A stretch of 20,012 nucleotides of DNA from SIG603 sp963611165 (GTDB lineage: Bacteria; Bacillota; Clostridia; Oscillospirales; Acutalibacteraceae). Position 1 is the stretch's first letter; every line of letters begins with the position of its first letter. The notes under the pieces are model-generated. The model had not been told where the DNA came from, made no database searches, and was given only the letters and a program-made list of their open reading frames with translations. Shown here piece by piece: positions 1 to 7,020 of this stretch. The stretch covers positions 1-20,012 of the forward strand of contig CAVDQG010000038.1 in the NCBI GenBank assembly GCA_963611165.1. Reading direction: 5' to 3'. The position numbers and the translations under genes are program-made.

Positions 1-137
1 ATGAGTTGATTGCCTCGGTCTGTGACAGTGTAGTTCATATTGAACATGGACGTTTACTTGAGCAATATAAATTAGATTTGGCAGGCATCCAAAAGTTAAA
101 ATCATTCTTTACACGATACATGAGGGATGCACCATGA
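1..137 (+). CDS. ABC transporter ATP-binding protein, C-terminal fragment (starts before the window)
   Basis: An open frame enters from the left edge (first full codon at 3) and stops with TGA at 135-137. The visible 44 residues begin ELIASVCDSVVHIEHGRLLE. This matches the segment that follows the H-loop His in ABC ATPases, normally written SHD-hydrophobic-x-CD-x-V-x-x-(I/L)-x-x-G. The Walker A, Walker B and signature motifs would lie outside the window, so the call rests on this tail only. The stop overlaps the next start codon (ATG at 134, ATGA overlap), which indicates translational coupling to the DtxR-type gene. An ABC ATPase next to a small metal-dependent repressor is a pairing known in Clostridia; the transported substrate cannot be told. 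Confidence 0.55.
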   Translation, partial: ELIASVCDSVVHIEHGRLLEQYKLDLAGIQKLKSFFTRYMRDAP

Positions 138-371
138 AACTTCACGCAGCCAGCGCAGATTACTTAGAGGCTATTCTTGTTCTCCAACAAAAGCGAGGCA
201 TGGTGCGTTCTGTGGATGTGGCGAGACACTTGGAGGTCACAAAACCCAGCGTGTGTCATGCGGTAGCGACTGGCGGTTGACACTAAAATTGCGCAGACCG
301 ATGCCTGTCGGCTCGAACACGTTATTAGCAATGGCTCTTTTCAAAAAATGAAAGATGCTTTGGAGGATTAA
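134..371 (+). pseudogene. DtxR/MntR-type metal-dependent repressor, broken by an internal deletion
   Basis: From ATG 134 the frame reads MKLHAASADYLEAILVLQQK and continues through a winged-helix recognition segment (VDVARHLEVTKPSVCHAVAT), typical of the N-terminal HTH of short DtxR-family repressors. It stops at TGA 278-280 after 48 residues. The C-terminal part of the same family appears in another frame from about 285: KIAQTDACRLEHVISNGSFQ, then TAA at 369-371, where DACRLEHVIS is the usual DtxR metal-site and dimer motif. Roughly 45-50 residues between the two parts are missing (judged against the family's usual ~120 residues) and the frame is shifted. The gene is therefore probably dead. 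A shared ancestor with an intact ABC-ATPase/DtxR pair is inferred from the start overlap with the preceding gene. Confidence 0.7.
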
Positions 372-374
372 GAG

Positions 375-551
375 GTGGTACAACATGGGAAATTAGCTGT
401 ATCGGATTTAAGAGATTCTGACAGACAGATAGGTGAAAAGTTGTTTGCCCTGCTTTCTTCGGTCAAAAAGGAATTGTCTCAGTTCCTCCGTAACTATGAT
501 GATGGCAATATTCCGGCTGATGTCCCATCAGGATATTGCTCTTTTAAGTAA
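375..551 (+). CDS. Small hypothetical ORF, possibly a remnant
   Basis: Directly after the stop of the broken DtxR gene and in the same frame, a GTG-started frame encodes 58 residues, including RQIGEKLFALLSSVKKELSQ, which would form an amphipathic helix. I do not recognise a family. A GAGGTGG sequence overlaps the presumed start, so the ribosome site is not convincing. An alternative GTG-started frame at 433-669 overlaps it and has a less protein-like composition (rich in Cys, Ser and Phe). The ORF may be real, or may be leftover coding sequence from the rearrangement that damaged the neighbouring gene. Confidence 0.2.
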   Translation: MVQHGKLAVSDLRDSDRQIGEKLFALLSSVKKELSQFLRNYDDGNIPADVPSGYCSFK

Positions 552-709
552 TTCTCATAATAAGCAGGCATTATTTCAATTCCAACAGTACGGATCGGAA
601 TTTTTTATGTATGAGAACTTTGTATGTGGAATAGCCGCCAATAAAACTTTTCACACTCCCAGCTTCTAACCGGCGATAAGGGGATAATTCCTCACCGGAG
701 ATAGAGTCA
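552..709. other. Non-coding remnant stretch with an imperfect hairpin
   Basis: No convincing gene is seen. At about 671-699 the sequence can fold with CCGGCGA against TCACCGG (one mismatch) and an inner GGGG/TTCC arm. The stretch lies between the damaged DtxR region and the terminator before the metal ATPase, so it is probably the tail of the truncated transcription unit. It shows no direct-repeat boundaries that would identify an inserted element. Confidence 0.3.
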
Positions 710-746
710 AACAGCATTCAAAGTATTTTTGAGTGCTGTTTTTTAT
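710..746 (+). terminator. Rho-independent terminator
   Basis: The left arm AACAGCATTCAAA (710-722) and right arm TTTGAGTGCTGTT (728-740) form a 13-bp stem with one G-U pair and a 5-base loop. TTTTATTTT follows directly. It closes the leftmost transcription unit just before the ATPase promoter. Confidence 0.8.
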
Positions 747-754
747 TTTACCTC

Positions 755-783
755 TTGACAGCCCATACCCCTATGGGTATACT
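755..783 (+). promoter_or_regulatory. Strong sigma-A-type promoter of the metal ATPase
   Basis: TTGACA (755-760), a 17-bp spacer and TATACT (778-783) make a near-consensus housekeeping promoter. The start codon of the ATPase lies about 66 bases downstream of the -10. A promoter this strong normally needs a repressor, which fits the operators overlapping it. Confidence 0.8.
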
Positions 784-805
784 ATAGGCATACCCTGTAG
801 GGTAT
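765..805 (+). promoter_or_regulatory. Two tandem CsoR-type operators
   Basis: Two perfect 16-bp palindromes of the form ATACCC-N4-GGGTAT lie at 765-780 (centre CTAT) and 790-805 (centre TGTA), with centres 25 bp apart. The first fills the promoter spacer and enters the -10. The second covers the likely transcription start. A TACCC/GGGTA pair around a short centre is the known operator style of CsoR-family metal-sensing repressors. No csoR-like gene is present in the window, so the repressor must act from elsewhere. Copper is the commonest effector, but CsoR relatives sense other metals too. Confidence 0.65.
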
Positions 806-848
806 AGAACTTTTTTTAAAACTCTGACAGAGGGAAAGAAGGTATCAG

Positions 849-2723
849 ATGAAAAAGCTCATGAAAAGGCTTGAGGAGTTATTGGAGCTTGGAGGAACTA
901 AAAAGGATATAACCTTGATTGTAATATCGGGAGTGTCTCTTGTGCTGAGTTTGCTTGGCGTCTTAAGACTTCCGTTTGATATTTCTTGGGTGGCAATTAT
1001 TCTTTGCGGTGTACCGATTATCCTTGAGGCGGTTATAGGTTTAATAACCGAATTTGACATTAAAGCAGATGTTCTTGTATCAATTGCACTTGTAGCTTCA
1101 ATTTGCATCGGCGAAGATTTCGCCGCAGGTGAAGTTGCTTTTATTATGCAGATAGGTGCATTGCTCGAAGATTTGACTGTCGCAAGAGCGAGAGCAGGAA
1201 TAGAAAAGCTTGTGAAGCTTACACCGCAAACAGCACGAATTATGAACGGCAACAAAGAGAATGTTGTATCAGCCGACAAGGTTAAGAAAGGCGATATTAT
1301 CAGAGTTTTGCCGGGTGAGAGCGTTCCTGTAGACGGTGTGATAATATCCGGCGAGACGTCAATTAATCAGGCGGTTATGACGGGAGAGTCATTGCCTGTT
1401 GACAAAACTGTCGGCGACGAGGTTTCAAGCGGTACGGTCAATCAGTTCGGCGTCTTTGAGATGAAAGCAACTAAGGTTGGCGAGGACAGTTCGATTCAAA
1501 GAATGATTAAGCTTGTTCAGTCGGCGGACGCAGGAAAAGCTAAAATCGTAGGAATTGCAGACAGATGGGCGACTTGGATTGTTGTTATTGCTTTGAGCGC
1601 CGCAGGACTTACTTGGTTATTAAGCGGTCAGATTATAAGAGCTGTTACAATTCTTGTTGTGTTCTGTCCGTGCGCTTTGGTTTTGGCAACTCCGACGGCA
1701 ATTATGGCTGCAATCGGGAATGCAACTAAGCACGGTTTTCTTGTTCGTGAGGGCGATGCACTCGAGAGATTGTCAAAGGTTAAGACAATAGCCTTTGATA
1801 AAACAGGTACGCTGACTTGCGGAAAGCTGACCGTAACAGCATACAAAAGTGTATGTAAGAAATATTCCGACTCGGATATTTTTGCTTTTGCGGCGGCGGC
1901 TGAGGTTTTGTCCGAGCATCCTATCGGAAAAGCTGTTGTATCTTCGTATAAAGCTCAAATTTTAACAGAAATTTTGAAATGTTCTGATTTTAAGATGACA
2001 GTCGGCAGGGGCGTATCGGCGCTGGCGGAAAACAAGAAAATTCTTGCCGGAAATACTGATCTGCTCAGCGATAACGGAATAAAGCTAAGTGAAAATGATA
2101 TAATTAAGTCATACTATGCGGCTGGAAGTACGGTAATTTTCATTGGAGTTGACGGTGAATTTTGCGGTTATATCGTTCTTTCGGATGTTCTCCGTGAAGA
2201 AAGCACAAATATGATAGGCGGCTTAAAAAAGCTTGATGTAACGCCTGTTTTGCTGACAGGAGACAATAAAAATGCCGCCAAGAGCATTGCCGACAAGCTA
2301 AATATTTCTGAGTATCGTGCAGAATGTTTGCCGGAGGATAAGCTGAACTTTATAGAAGCCAGCGAAAAGAACGGCAAGCCCGTTTGTATGATAGGAGACG
2401 GAATCAACGACGCTCCTGCGCTTAAGCGTGCAACAGTGGGAATTGCAATGGGCGGAATCGGAAGTGATATTGCCGTTGATGCGGCTGACATTGCGCTTGT
2501 GGACGATGAGGTTAAAGAGCTTGTGCATCTTGTGTCACTTTCCAAGCGAATGATGACGACTATCAAGCTGAATATGACTTTTTCAATGTGCCTTAATTTC
2601 ATTGCGATTACATTAGCAATTATCGGAACTCTCAACCCTGTTGTAGGCGCACTGGTTCATAATGCGGGATCTGTGCTTGTAATCATAAATTCGTCACTTC
2701 TTTTGAAATGGAGGAAAAAATAA
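849..2723 (+). CDS. Heavy-metal-translocating P1B-type ATPase
   Basis: This 624-residue membrane pump uses ATP to move a metal ion across the cytoplasmic membrane, normally for export. It shows TGES in the actuator domain (MTGESLPVDKT), the intramembrane metal motif CPC (C273-C275), the phosphorylation site DKTGT (D317), the P1B-specific HP pair (H357-P358, SEHPIGK) and the hinge GDGINDAP (from G516). It begins with a short basic, amphipathic N-terminus and has no GMTCxxC metal-binding domain, so it is shorter than most CopA or CadA proteins. The last helix reads HNAGSVLVIINSS, unlike the MxxSS of typical Cu(I) pumps or the DxG of Zn/Cd pumps, so the metal is uncertain. The CsoR-type operators upstream favour copper. 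A GGAAAGAAGG ribosome site precedes ATG 849. Confidence 0.93.
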   Translation: MKKLMKRLEELLELGGTKKDITLIVISGVSLVLSLLGVLRLPFDISWVAIILCGVPIILEAVIGLITEFDIKADVLVSIALVASICIGEDFAAGEVAFIMQIGALLEDLTVARARAGIEKLVKLTPQTARIMNGNKENVVSADKVKKGDIIRVLPGESVPVDGVIISGETSINQAVMTGESLPVDKTVGDEVSSGTVNQFGVFEMKATKVGEDSSIQRMIKLVQSADAGKAKIVGIADRWATWIVVIALSAAGLTWLLSGQIIRAVTILVVFCPCALVLATPTAIMAAIGNATKHGFLVREGDALERLSKVKTIAFDKTGTLTCGKLTVTAYKSVCKKYSDSDIFAFAAAAEVLSEHPIGKAVVSSYKAQILTEILKCSDFKMTVGRGVSALAENKKILAGNTDLLSDNGIKLSENDIIKSYYAAGSTVIFIGVDGEFCGYIVLSDVLREESTNMIGGLKKLDVTPVLLTGDNKNAAKSIADKLNISEYRAECLPEDKLNFIEASEKNGKPVCMIGDGINDAPALKRATVGIAMGGIGSDIAVDAADIALVDDEVKELVHLVSLSKRMMTTIKLNMTFSMCLNFIAITLAIIGTLNPVVGALVHNAGSVLVIINSSLLLKWRKK

Positions 2724-2890
2724 TGCTAATCAAAATAATAGGCTTGATTATAGGCTTGCTTGTGTTGTTTGCCGGGATTTATTATCTCGTAAAGGAAAAG
2801 GACGATCGAGAGTCAAAGAAAATTTACTCGGTTATCAGTCTTGTTGGAGCTTTGGTTTCTGCCGTTTGTGTATTAACGCTTATATTCTAA
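2723..2890 (+). CDS. Small two-helix membrane protein
   Basis: A 55-residue protein with two hydrophobic helices (about residues 3-24 and 37-54) joined by a charged loop rich in Lys, Glu and Asp (VKEKDDRESKK). ATG 2723 is chosen because it overlaps the ATPase stop (TAATG) and has GGAGG at 2710-2714 upstream. An in-frame ATG at 2708 would place that ribosome site inside the gene. The overlap implies translational coupling, so the protein may be an accessory subunit or stabiliser of the pump (inference). I do not recognise the family. Confidence 0.7.
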   Translation: MLIKIIGLIIGLLVLFAGIYYLVKEKDDRESKKIYSVISLVGALVSAVCVLTLIF

Positions 2891-2902
2891 AATCCATATA
2901 TG

Positions 2903-2938
2903 AAATCACCGTCGGTTTTAAGACCGGCGGTGATTTTT
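2903..2938 (+). terminator. Rho-independent terminator after the ATPase operon
   Basis: AAATCACCGTCGGT (2903-2916) pairs with ACCGGCGGTGATTT (2923-2936) in a 14-bp stem with one wobble and loop TTTAAG, followed by more T. Because the outer stem is A/T paired it may also stop the convergent histidine kinase transcript on the minus strand, though the minus-strand T tract is short. Confidence 0.85.
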
Positions 2939-2948
2939 GTGTTTGTTA

Positions 2949-4106
2949 TTATGCGGCAAAGCTAACCTCAAATATTGTGCCGCCGTTTGTGTTGTCTTTG
3001 ACCGAAATGCTTCCACCGTGAACTCTCACAATTTCTTTCACAAGCGAGAGACCAAGACCGACGCCGCCCAAGGCACGGCTTCTTGATTTGTCAACTCGGA
3101 AGAACGGCTCGAAAATTCTTTCCTTCATGTCATCGGGAATGCCGTTTCCGTTGTCGGCTACAGTGATAAATATCTTGTCGTTTCTTTTTTCTGCCGAAAT
3201 AATGACTTCTCCGCCCGAATGGTTATACTTGATTGCGTTTTCTGTGAGATTATAGACCAAACGATAAATGAGAATATCGCTTCCCGTCATGTTGACATGC
3301 TCGCATTCGGTATGTAAAGTTATGCTTTTCTCCTGAGCAAGTGGGTCAAGGTCGGCTGTGACTTCTTCGATTAACGCATCAAGCTCGATTACATCGTCTC
3401 TGGCTACTGTTTGCAGTTCGCTCATATTGAGCAGTGTTTTGACGGTTTTGCTAAGCTGTTCGCATTGCTCGCTCATTTTTCTGACGGTTTCGAGGGTTTC
3501 ACTATCGGTTTCAGAATGCTTCTCGGAGTTAAATAAATCCAGCTGTAATTGCATAACCGCAAGGGGAGTTTTCAGCTCGTGGGCGGCGTTAGCCGTGAAC
3601 TGCTTTTGGATTTCAAATGCATCGCTTATTCTGCTTAACATTTGATTATATGAGTTGCTCAAACGGTTAAGCTCTTTTATGTTGTTTTCTTCAAGTCTTG
3701 AATTGGAAAGGTTTTGTGCAGTTACTTTCTCGATTTGGTCTGTGAAATCATTAAGCGGTTTCAGTGCTCTGCCACTGATAAAATAGGTGAGTATACCTCC
3801 CAGAACAGCCGCAAGAGTCGAAAATAAAAAGCTCTGCTTTTTGTAATCTATCTTATTGTTGAATACACGAATTGAAAAATTGCTTGCAAATTCATCCCAG
3901 TTGTCATCGGGAATTGTGATGAGTATGTTGTCGGAATTTTCTTCATCCGAACTGCTCGATTCACTTTGAGAATTCACCGCTTCTTGCAAAGAGTCGATAT
4001 AATAAACGCCGTTACTGTAAACATAGAGCGTGATTGTCGCACTTATTGTTGCAATCAATAATGTCGTGATGAGCGTCAGGCGCCACTGAAGGGATAAGCT
4101 TTTCAT
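2949..4106 (-). CDS. Two-component sensor histidine kinase
   Basis: This 385-residue membrane kinase has TM1 at about residues 8-30, a small extracytoplasmic domain (31-91) with a Ser/Glu/Asp-rich stretch, TM2 at about 92-111, a HAMP-like linker, then HisKA and HATPase domains. Landmarks are the phospho-accepting His in ANAAHELKTPLAV (H176), the N box NLTENAIKYN (N290), the G1 box DNGNGIP (D318), the F box FEPFFRVD, and the G2 box GGVGLGLSLV. It would autophosphorylate and pass the phosphate to the response regulator. The start overlaps the regulator stop by four bases, so the two are co-translated. The input signal is unknown; the divergent redox operon suggests thiol, redox or envelope stress (inference). 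Confidence 0.95.
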   Translation of the reverse strand: MKSLSLQWRLTLITTLLIATISATITLYVYSNGVYYIDSLQEAVNSQSESSSSDEENSDNILITIPDDNWDEFASNFSIRVFNNKIDYKKQSFLFSTLAAVLGGILTYFISGRALKPLNDFTDQIEKVTAQNLSNSRLEENNIKELNRLSNSYNQMLSRISDAFEIQKQFTANAAHELKTPLAVMQLQLDLFNSEKHSETDSETLETVRKMSEQCEQLSKTVKTLLNMSELQTVARDDVIELDALIEEVTADLDPLAQEKSITLHTECEHVNMTGSDILIYRLVYNLTENAIKYNHSGGEVIISAEKRNDKIFITVADNGNGIPDDMKERIFEPFFRVDKSRSRALGGVGLGLSLVKEIVRVHGGSISVKDNTNGGTIFEVSFAA

Positions 4107-4780
4107 ACAGTGTCCTCCCTGAATTTGTAGCCCTCGCCGATTTTATTGACAATTGGGTCAAATCCGAGTGCCGCTTTTAGCTTTTTTCGAAGTGAAGACA
4201 TATGTACCCGAATAGAGCCGCTGAAGCTGTCAGCGTTTGCGTCCCAGACGTGCTCGATTAATTCCTCTTGACTAATCGGTCTGCCTTGATTTAAAAGTAA
4301 ATATTCAAGAATACCGTTTTCTTTTCTTGTTAGGGGAATGGTATTTCCGCCCACAAGTGCCTCACGCTTTTTGGTATCAAAACTAAGTTTTCCGTAATTT
4401 AGACACACATTATTTTGAACGAATTTTCTTCTTGTGAGACTTCTAATGCGTGCTTCAAGTTCCTCTAGATGAAAAGGTTTTTCCATGTAGTCGTTTGCGC
4501 CCGCATCAAGTCCCTCGACCTTATCGGCTATCTGACTTCTTGCCGAAAGTATGAGAACCTTGGTTTCGTCATTCGTTTTTCTAAGCTCTCGAAGAATATC
4601 CATACCGTCCATATGCGGTAAATTTAAATCCAAAACGACTAAATCGTAGCTTTCAGATAAAATATAATCGAGCGCATCGCTTCCGTCGTAGCAGGTATCA
4701 ACCTCATAGCCCGAATTATAAAGGCTTTTGGCGATGGCGTCGCAGAGCTCTTTTTCGTCCTCAACAATTAATAATCTCAT
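4103..4780 (-). CDS. OmpR/PhoB-family response regulator
   Basis: A 225-residue regulator with an N-terminal receiver domain (about 1-115) and a C-terminal winged-helix DNA-binding domain (about 125-222). The acidic pocket is E7/D8, the phosphorylated residue is D51 (VVLDLNLP), the switch residue is S79 and the conserved lysine is K101 (MEKPF). The C-terminus shows LTRKENGILEYLLLNQGRPI and VHMSSLRKKL, typical of OmpR wing-helix folds. It is the first gene of the minus-strand pair and is divergent from the redox operon, whose promoter region holds a suitable direct repeat, so it probably controls that operon and itself. Confidence 0.96.
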   Translation of the reverse strand: MRLLIVEDEKELCDAIAKSLYNSGYEVDTCYDGSDALDYILSESYDLVVLDLNLPHMDGMDILRELRKTNDETKVLILSARSQIADKVEGLDAGANDYMEKPFHLEELEARIRSLTRRKFVQNNVCLNYGKLSFDTKKREALVGGNTIPLTRKENGILEYLLLNQGRPISQEELIEHVWDANADSFSGSIRVHMSSLRKKLKAALGFDPIVNKIGEGYKFREDTV

Positions 4781-4794
4781 ATTTCTTCTCCGTC

Positions 4795-4827
4795 TTAACA
4801 GGAATTTTACATCTCACATTGTATAAT
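4795..4827 (+). promoter_or_regulatory. Plus-strand promoter with a candidate response-regulator direct repeat
   Basis: TATAAT at 4822-4827 is a perfect -10 with no matching -35 at 17 bp. In its place lies a direct repeat, TTAACA (4795-4800) and TTTACA (4806-4811), spaced 11 bp apart and ending 10 bp before the -10. That is the layout of PhoB/OmpR-class activator boxes, which replace the -35. The same repeat lies at the start point of the divergent regulator transcript and could give autoregulation. The binding itself is inferred. Confidence 0.5.
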
Positions 4828-4846
4828 ACTCATGTCTTCAGGTCAA
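4818..4846 (-). promoter_or_regulatory. Minus-strand promoter of the response regulator/kinase genes
   Basis: Read on the minus strand, TTGACC (4846-4841), a 17-bp spacer and TACAAT (4823-4818) form a good sigma-A-type promoter about 40 bases before the regulator start at 4780. Its -10 overlaps the plus-strand TATAAT, so the two divergent promoters compete for the same DNA. Confidence 0.65.
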
Positions 4847-4874
4847 GAAACCAAATATGAGAGAGGAAAATGTA

Positions 4875-5015
4875 TTGAAAAAGAAAAGAACAATTCAGTT
4901 CGCTTTGTTTGCCGTCGGCGCTTGTATGGTGGCTTACGGTGCATTCAGAGGCGAAGTAAATACCGTGCTTGCCAAGGCGATTAAACTGTGTTTGGAGTGT
5001 GTCGGAATTGGCTAA
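4875..5015 (+). CDS. CD1871A-type CXXC small protein
   Basis: A 46-residue protein from TTG 4875, with one hydrophobic helix (about residues 7-22, IQFALFAVGACMVAYGAF) and a C-terminal CLECVGIG, that is a CXXC pair next to a short tail. Size, helix and CLECxGIG ending match the CD1871A family that precedes 4Fe-4S/TlpA gene pairs in Clostridia. The TTG start is chosen because GAGAGG (4861-4866) sits at the right distance. An in-frame ATG at 4857 would add six residues but lacks a ribosome site. The stop overlaps the next start by eight bases. The CXXC may exchange electrons with the membrane iron-sulfur protein (inference). Confidence 0.75.
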   Translation: MKKKRTIQFALFAVGACMVAYGAFRGEVNTVLAKAIKLCLECVGIG

Positions 5016-5934
5016 AAAACAAAATCTTATATCAAAAGGACTTGCGAAATTTCGACTGCTTATTCAAGCGGCGGCTACGCTTCTTTCGAACATTCATCTG
5101 CCAAATTTTCTGAAAGGTAAAATTTATCAGGGGAACGGAAAGTCGGTGTGTGTTCCGGGACTCAACTGCTATTCCTGTCCTGCGGCAAGTGCATCGTGTC
5201 CGATAGGAGCATTTCAATCCGTTATCGGTTCGTCAAAATTTAAGTTTTCTTACTACATAACGGGATTTTTTATATTGCTCGGCGTCACGCTCGGAAGATT
5301 TATATGCGGATTTCTTTGCCCGTTCGGCTGGGTTCAGGATTTACTGCACAAAATACCGTTTAAGAAGTTATCTACAAAAAAGCTTAAACCGCTCCGTTAC
5401 CTGAAATATGTGATATTGCTTGTGTTTGTAATTTTGCTTCCGATGCTTGTCACAAATTCCTTAGGTATGGGCGATCCGTTTTTCTGTAAGTACATTTGCC
5501 CGCAAGGAGTTTTGGAGGGCGCTATACCGCTTTCGGTCGCAAATTCAAGCATTCGCTCGGCTCTTGGACAACTGTTCACATTTAAAAGTGCTATTCTTGC
5601 CACGGTTATCGTGTTAAGCCTCATTTTCTATCGTCCGTTCTGCAAATGGATATGTCCGCTCGGTGCAATCTATTCGCTGTTTAATAAAATTTCGTTCCTT
5701 GAAATCAAGGTGGACAAGGATAACTGCGTCGGCTGTAACAGTTGCGTCAAGTCGTGCAAAATGGATGTAAATGTTCTTGATACACCGAATCACCCCGAAT
5801 GCATACGCTGCGGAGCGTGTATGAAGGCTTGTCAGAAGGATTTAATCGGCTACCGATTTCTCGGCAAGGAAATGACAAAATCAAACTCAGAAGAAAAATC
5901 AATAACAAATATATCAATTAAAAAAGGAGATTAA
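5008..5934 (+). CDS. Polytopic 4Fe-4S membrane protein (NapH/MauN/YccM-like)
   Basis: This 308-residue protein would carry electrons across or along the membrane through iron-sulfur centres. It has an N-terminal Cys cluster (C48, C54, C57, C64), hydrophobic segments near residues 80-98, 130-150 and 193-208, two CxxxCP motifs typical of the NapH fold (C100/C104 and C212/C216) plus C160/C164, and a C-terminal ferredoxin domain with two CxxCxxCxxxC-type clusters (C240, C243, C246, C250 and C265, C268, C271, C275). TTG 5008 is chosen: GGAG at 4994-4997 lies 10 bases upstream and the start overlaps the CXXC gene. A further upstream ATG at 4969 would run deeply inside that gene. It probably feeds the TlpA-like lipoprotein encoded next. 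Confidence 0.88.
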   Translation: MAKKQNLISKGLAKFRLLIQAAATLLSNIHLPNFLKGKIYQGNGKSVCVPGLNCYSCPAASASCPIGAFQSVIGSSKFKFSYYITGFFILLGVTLGRFICGFLCPFGWVQDLLHKIPFKKLSTKKLKPLRYLKYVILLVFVILLPMLVTNSLGMGDPFFCKYICPQGVLEGAIPLSVANSSIRSALGQLFTFKSAILATVIVLSLIFYRPFCKWICPLGAIYSLFNKISFLEIKVDKDNCVGCNSCVKSCKMDVNVLDTPNHPECIRCGACMKACQKDLIGYRFLGKEMTKSNSEEKSITNISIKKGD

Positions 5935-5936
5935 AA

Positions 5937-6872
5937 ATGAAATCTAAAACAAAAAGACTAACGGCACTCGTGCTCACAATTCTTATGGCGGCTTCTGTCA
6001 CAGCTTGCTCTTCTTCAGGTACGGTAAATGAAAGCAGTGAGACTGCAAGCACAACGGCAGAAACTTCCGTTTCTTCGACTGACACAAGCTCACTCACGGC
6101 AGACGAGCTCAACAATAAAATCAACGATTTATATCAGGAAGAAAACAAGATTTTCTCGGAGCATAAGGACGTTTGGGACAAAGCATTTGTTGCATTGCAA
6201 GACAGCACAGCCGAATACACGGAAAATTACGCAGACTTTCTTGCCGCTTCGATAGAAGAAAGCAAAGACAGCTTCACAGAAGACGAATTAAACACACTTA
6301 ATGAAGGCATCGAGAAATACCGTGTGTTTGAGAATCAGAGAATAGAGCTTCAGGCACAGCTTGATGCGATGGGAGAATCAAGTGAGGAGAGTTCTTCTGA
6401 CAGCTCAGCTTCATTACAGGATATTTCGGGAGTAGACTTTGACGGAAACGAGTTTGACGGAAGTATCTTTTCAAACAATGCGGTTACAGTAGTCAATTTC
6501 TGGTTCACATCATGCAAGCCTTGCGTGGCAGAGCTCTCAAAGCTTAATGAGCTAAACGAGACTCTTAAGGATATGGGTGGCGAGGTTGTCGGAATTAATA
6601 CCGACACATCAAACGGATATGAGGCGGCTATCAAGGAGGCAAAAGAGGTTCTTGAAAGCCAGGGTGCTTCTTACCGAAATCTTTCGGTGAACAAAAGCTC
6701 CAAGGCGGGAGACTATATGTCAACAATTATGGCATTCCCGACAACCGTTCTTGTCGACAGAAACGGCAACATAGTCGGCGAACCGCTTCTTGGCGGCATT
6801 GATAATGAGGATAACTACAACACCCTTATGGAGCAGATTAAGACCGTTATCGCCGCAGACAGTGCAAATTAA
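5937..6872 (+). CDS. TlpA/ResA-family thioredoxin-like lipoprotein
   Basis: A 311-residue exported lipoprotein for thiol-disulfide chemistry outside the membrane. Residues 1-24 form a lipoprotein signal (basic start, hydrophobic core, lipobox SVTAC with C24). Residues 25 to about 65 are a Ser/Thr/Glu-rich linker, then comes a charged helical region to about 150, and then a thioredoxin domain with NFWFTSCKPC (active-site C193 and C196) and the cis-Pro segment AFPTTVLVDRNGNIVG. The stop of the 4Fe-4S gene is two bases away and AAAGGAG precedes the start, so it is one operon. The likely route is cytosolic electrons to the 4Fe-4S protein, then to this CxxC (inference). The helical insert between signal and thioredoxin domain is longer than in classic ResA. 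Confidence 0.93.
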   Translation: MKSKTKRLTALVLTILMAASVTACSSSGTVNESSETASTTAETSVSSTDTSSLTADELNNKINDLYQEENKIFSEHKDVWDKAFVALQDSTAEYTENYADFLAASIEESKDSFTEDELNTLNEGIEKYRVFENQRIELQAQLDAMGESSEESSSDSSASLQDISGVDFDGNEFDGSIFSNNAVTVVNFWFTSCKPCVAELSKLNELNETLKDMGGEVVGINTDTSNGYEAAIKEAKEVLESQGASYRNLSVNKSSKAGDYMSTIMAFPTTVLVDRNGNIVGEPLLGGIDNEDNYNTLMEQIKTVIAADSAN

Positions 6873-6896
6873 AATGTAATAATACAATCTATAAAA

Positions 6897-6937
6897 GGCA
6901 ATCACGCAAAAATCGACAAGCGTGATTGTCTTTTTTT
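6897..6937 (+). terminator. Rho-independent terminator after the redox operon
   Basis: GGCAATCACGC (6897-6907) pairs with GCGTGATTGTC (6920-6930) in an 11-bp stem with one wobble, loop of 12, followed by seven T (6931-6937). It separates the redox operon from the C-glycoside locus. Confidence 0.9.
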
Positions 6938-7011
6938 GCGTTTAAAAGCAGAAATCGGAAAATTCAATTATAATCAAAAGCATACAGAAAAAAGCAAAAA
7001 AATAGGGCAAA

Positions 7012-7020
7012 TGTTATACT
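7012..7020 (+). promoter_or_regulatory. Extended -10 element before cassette 1
   Basis: TGTTATACT (7012-7020) holds an extended -10 (TGT plus TATACT) about 40 bases before ATG 7059. At the matching -35 position the sequence is A-rich (around 6992) and does not resemble TTGACA, which suits an activator-dependent promoter such as one controlled by the nearby AraC regulator. Confidence 0.55.

Noticed and set aside
127..351. Open frame of 74 codons across the DtxR region
   Set aside because: Its composition is not protein-like (many Arg, Cys and Ser), and DtxR sequence is readable in the other two frames of the same DNA.
433..669. GTG-started frame of 78 codons
   Set aside because: No ribosome site, odd Cys/Ser/Phe-rich composition and no recognisable family; the alternative frame at 375-551 looks slightly more protein-like.
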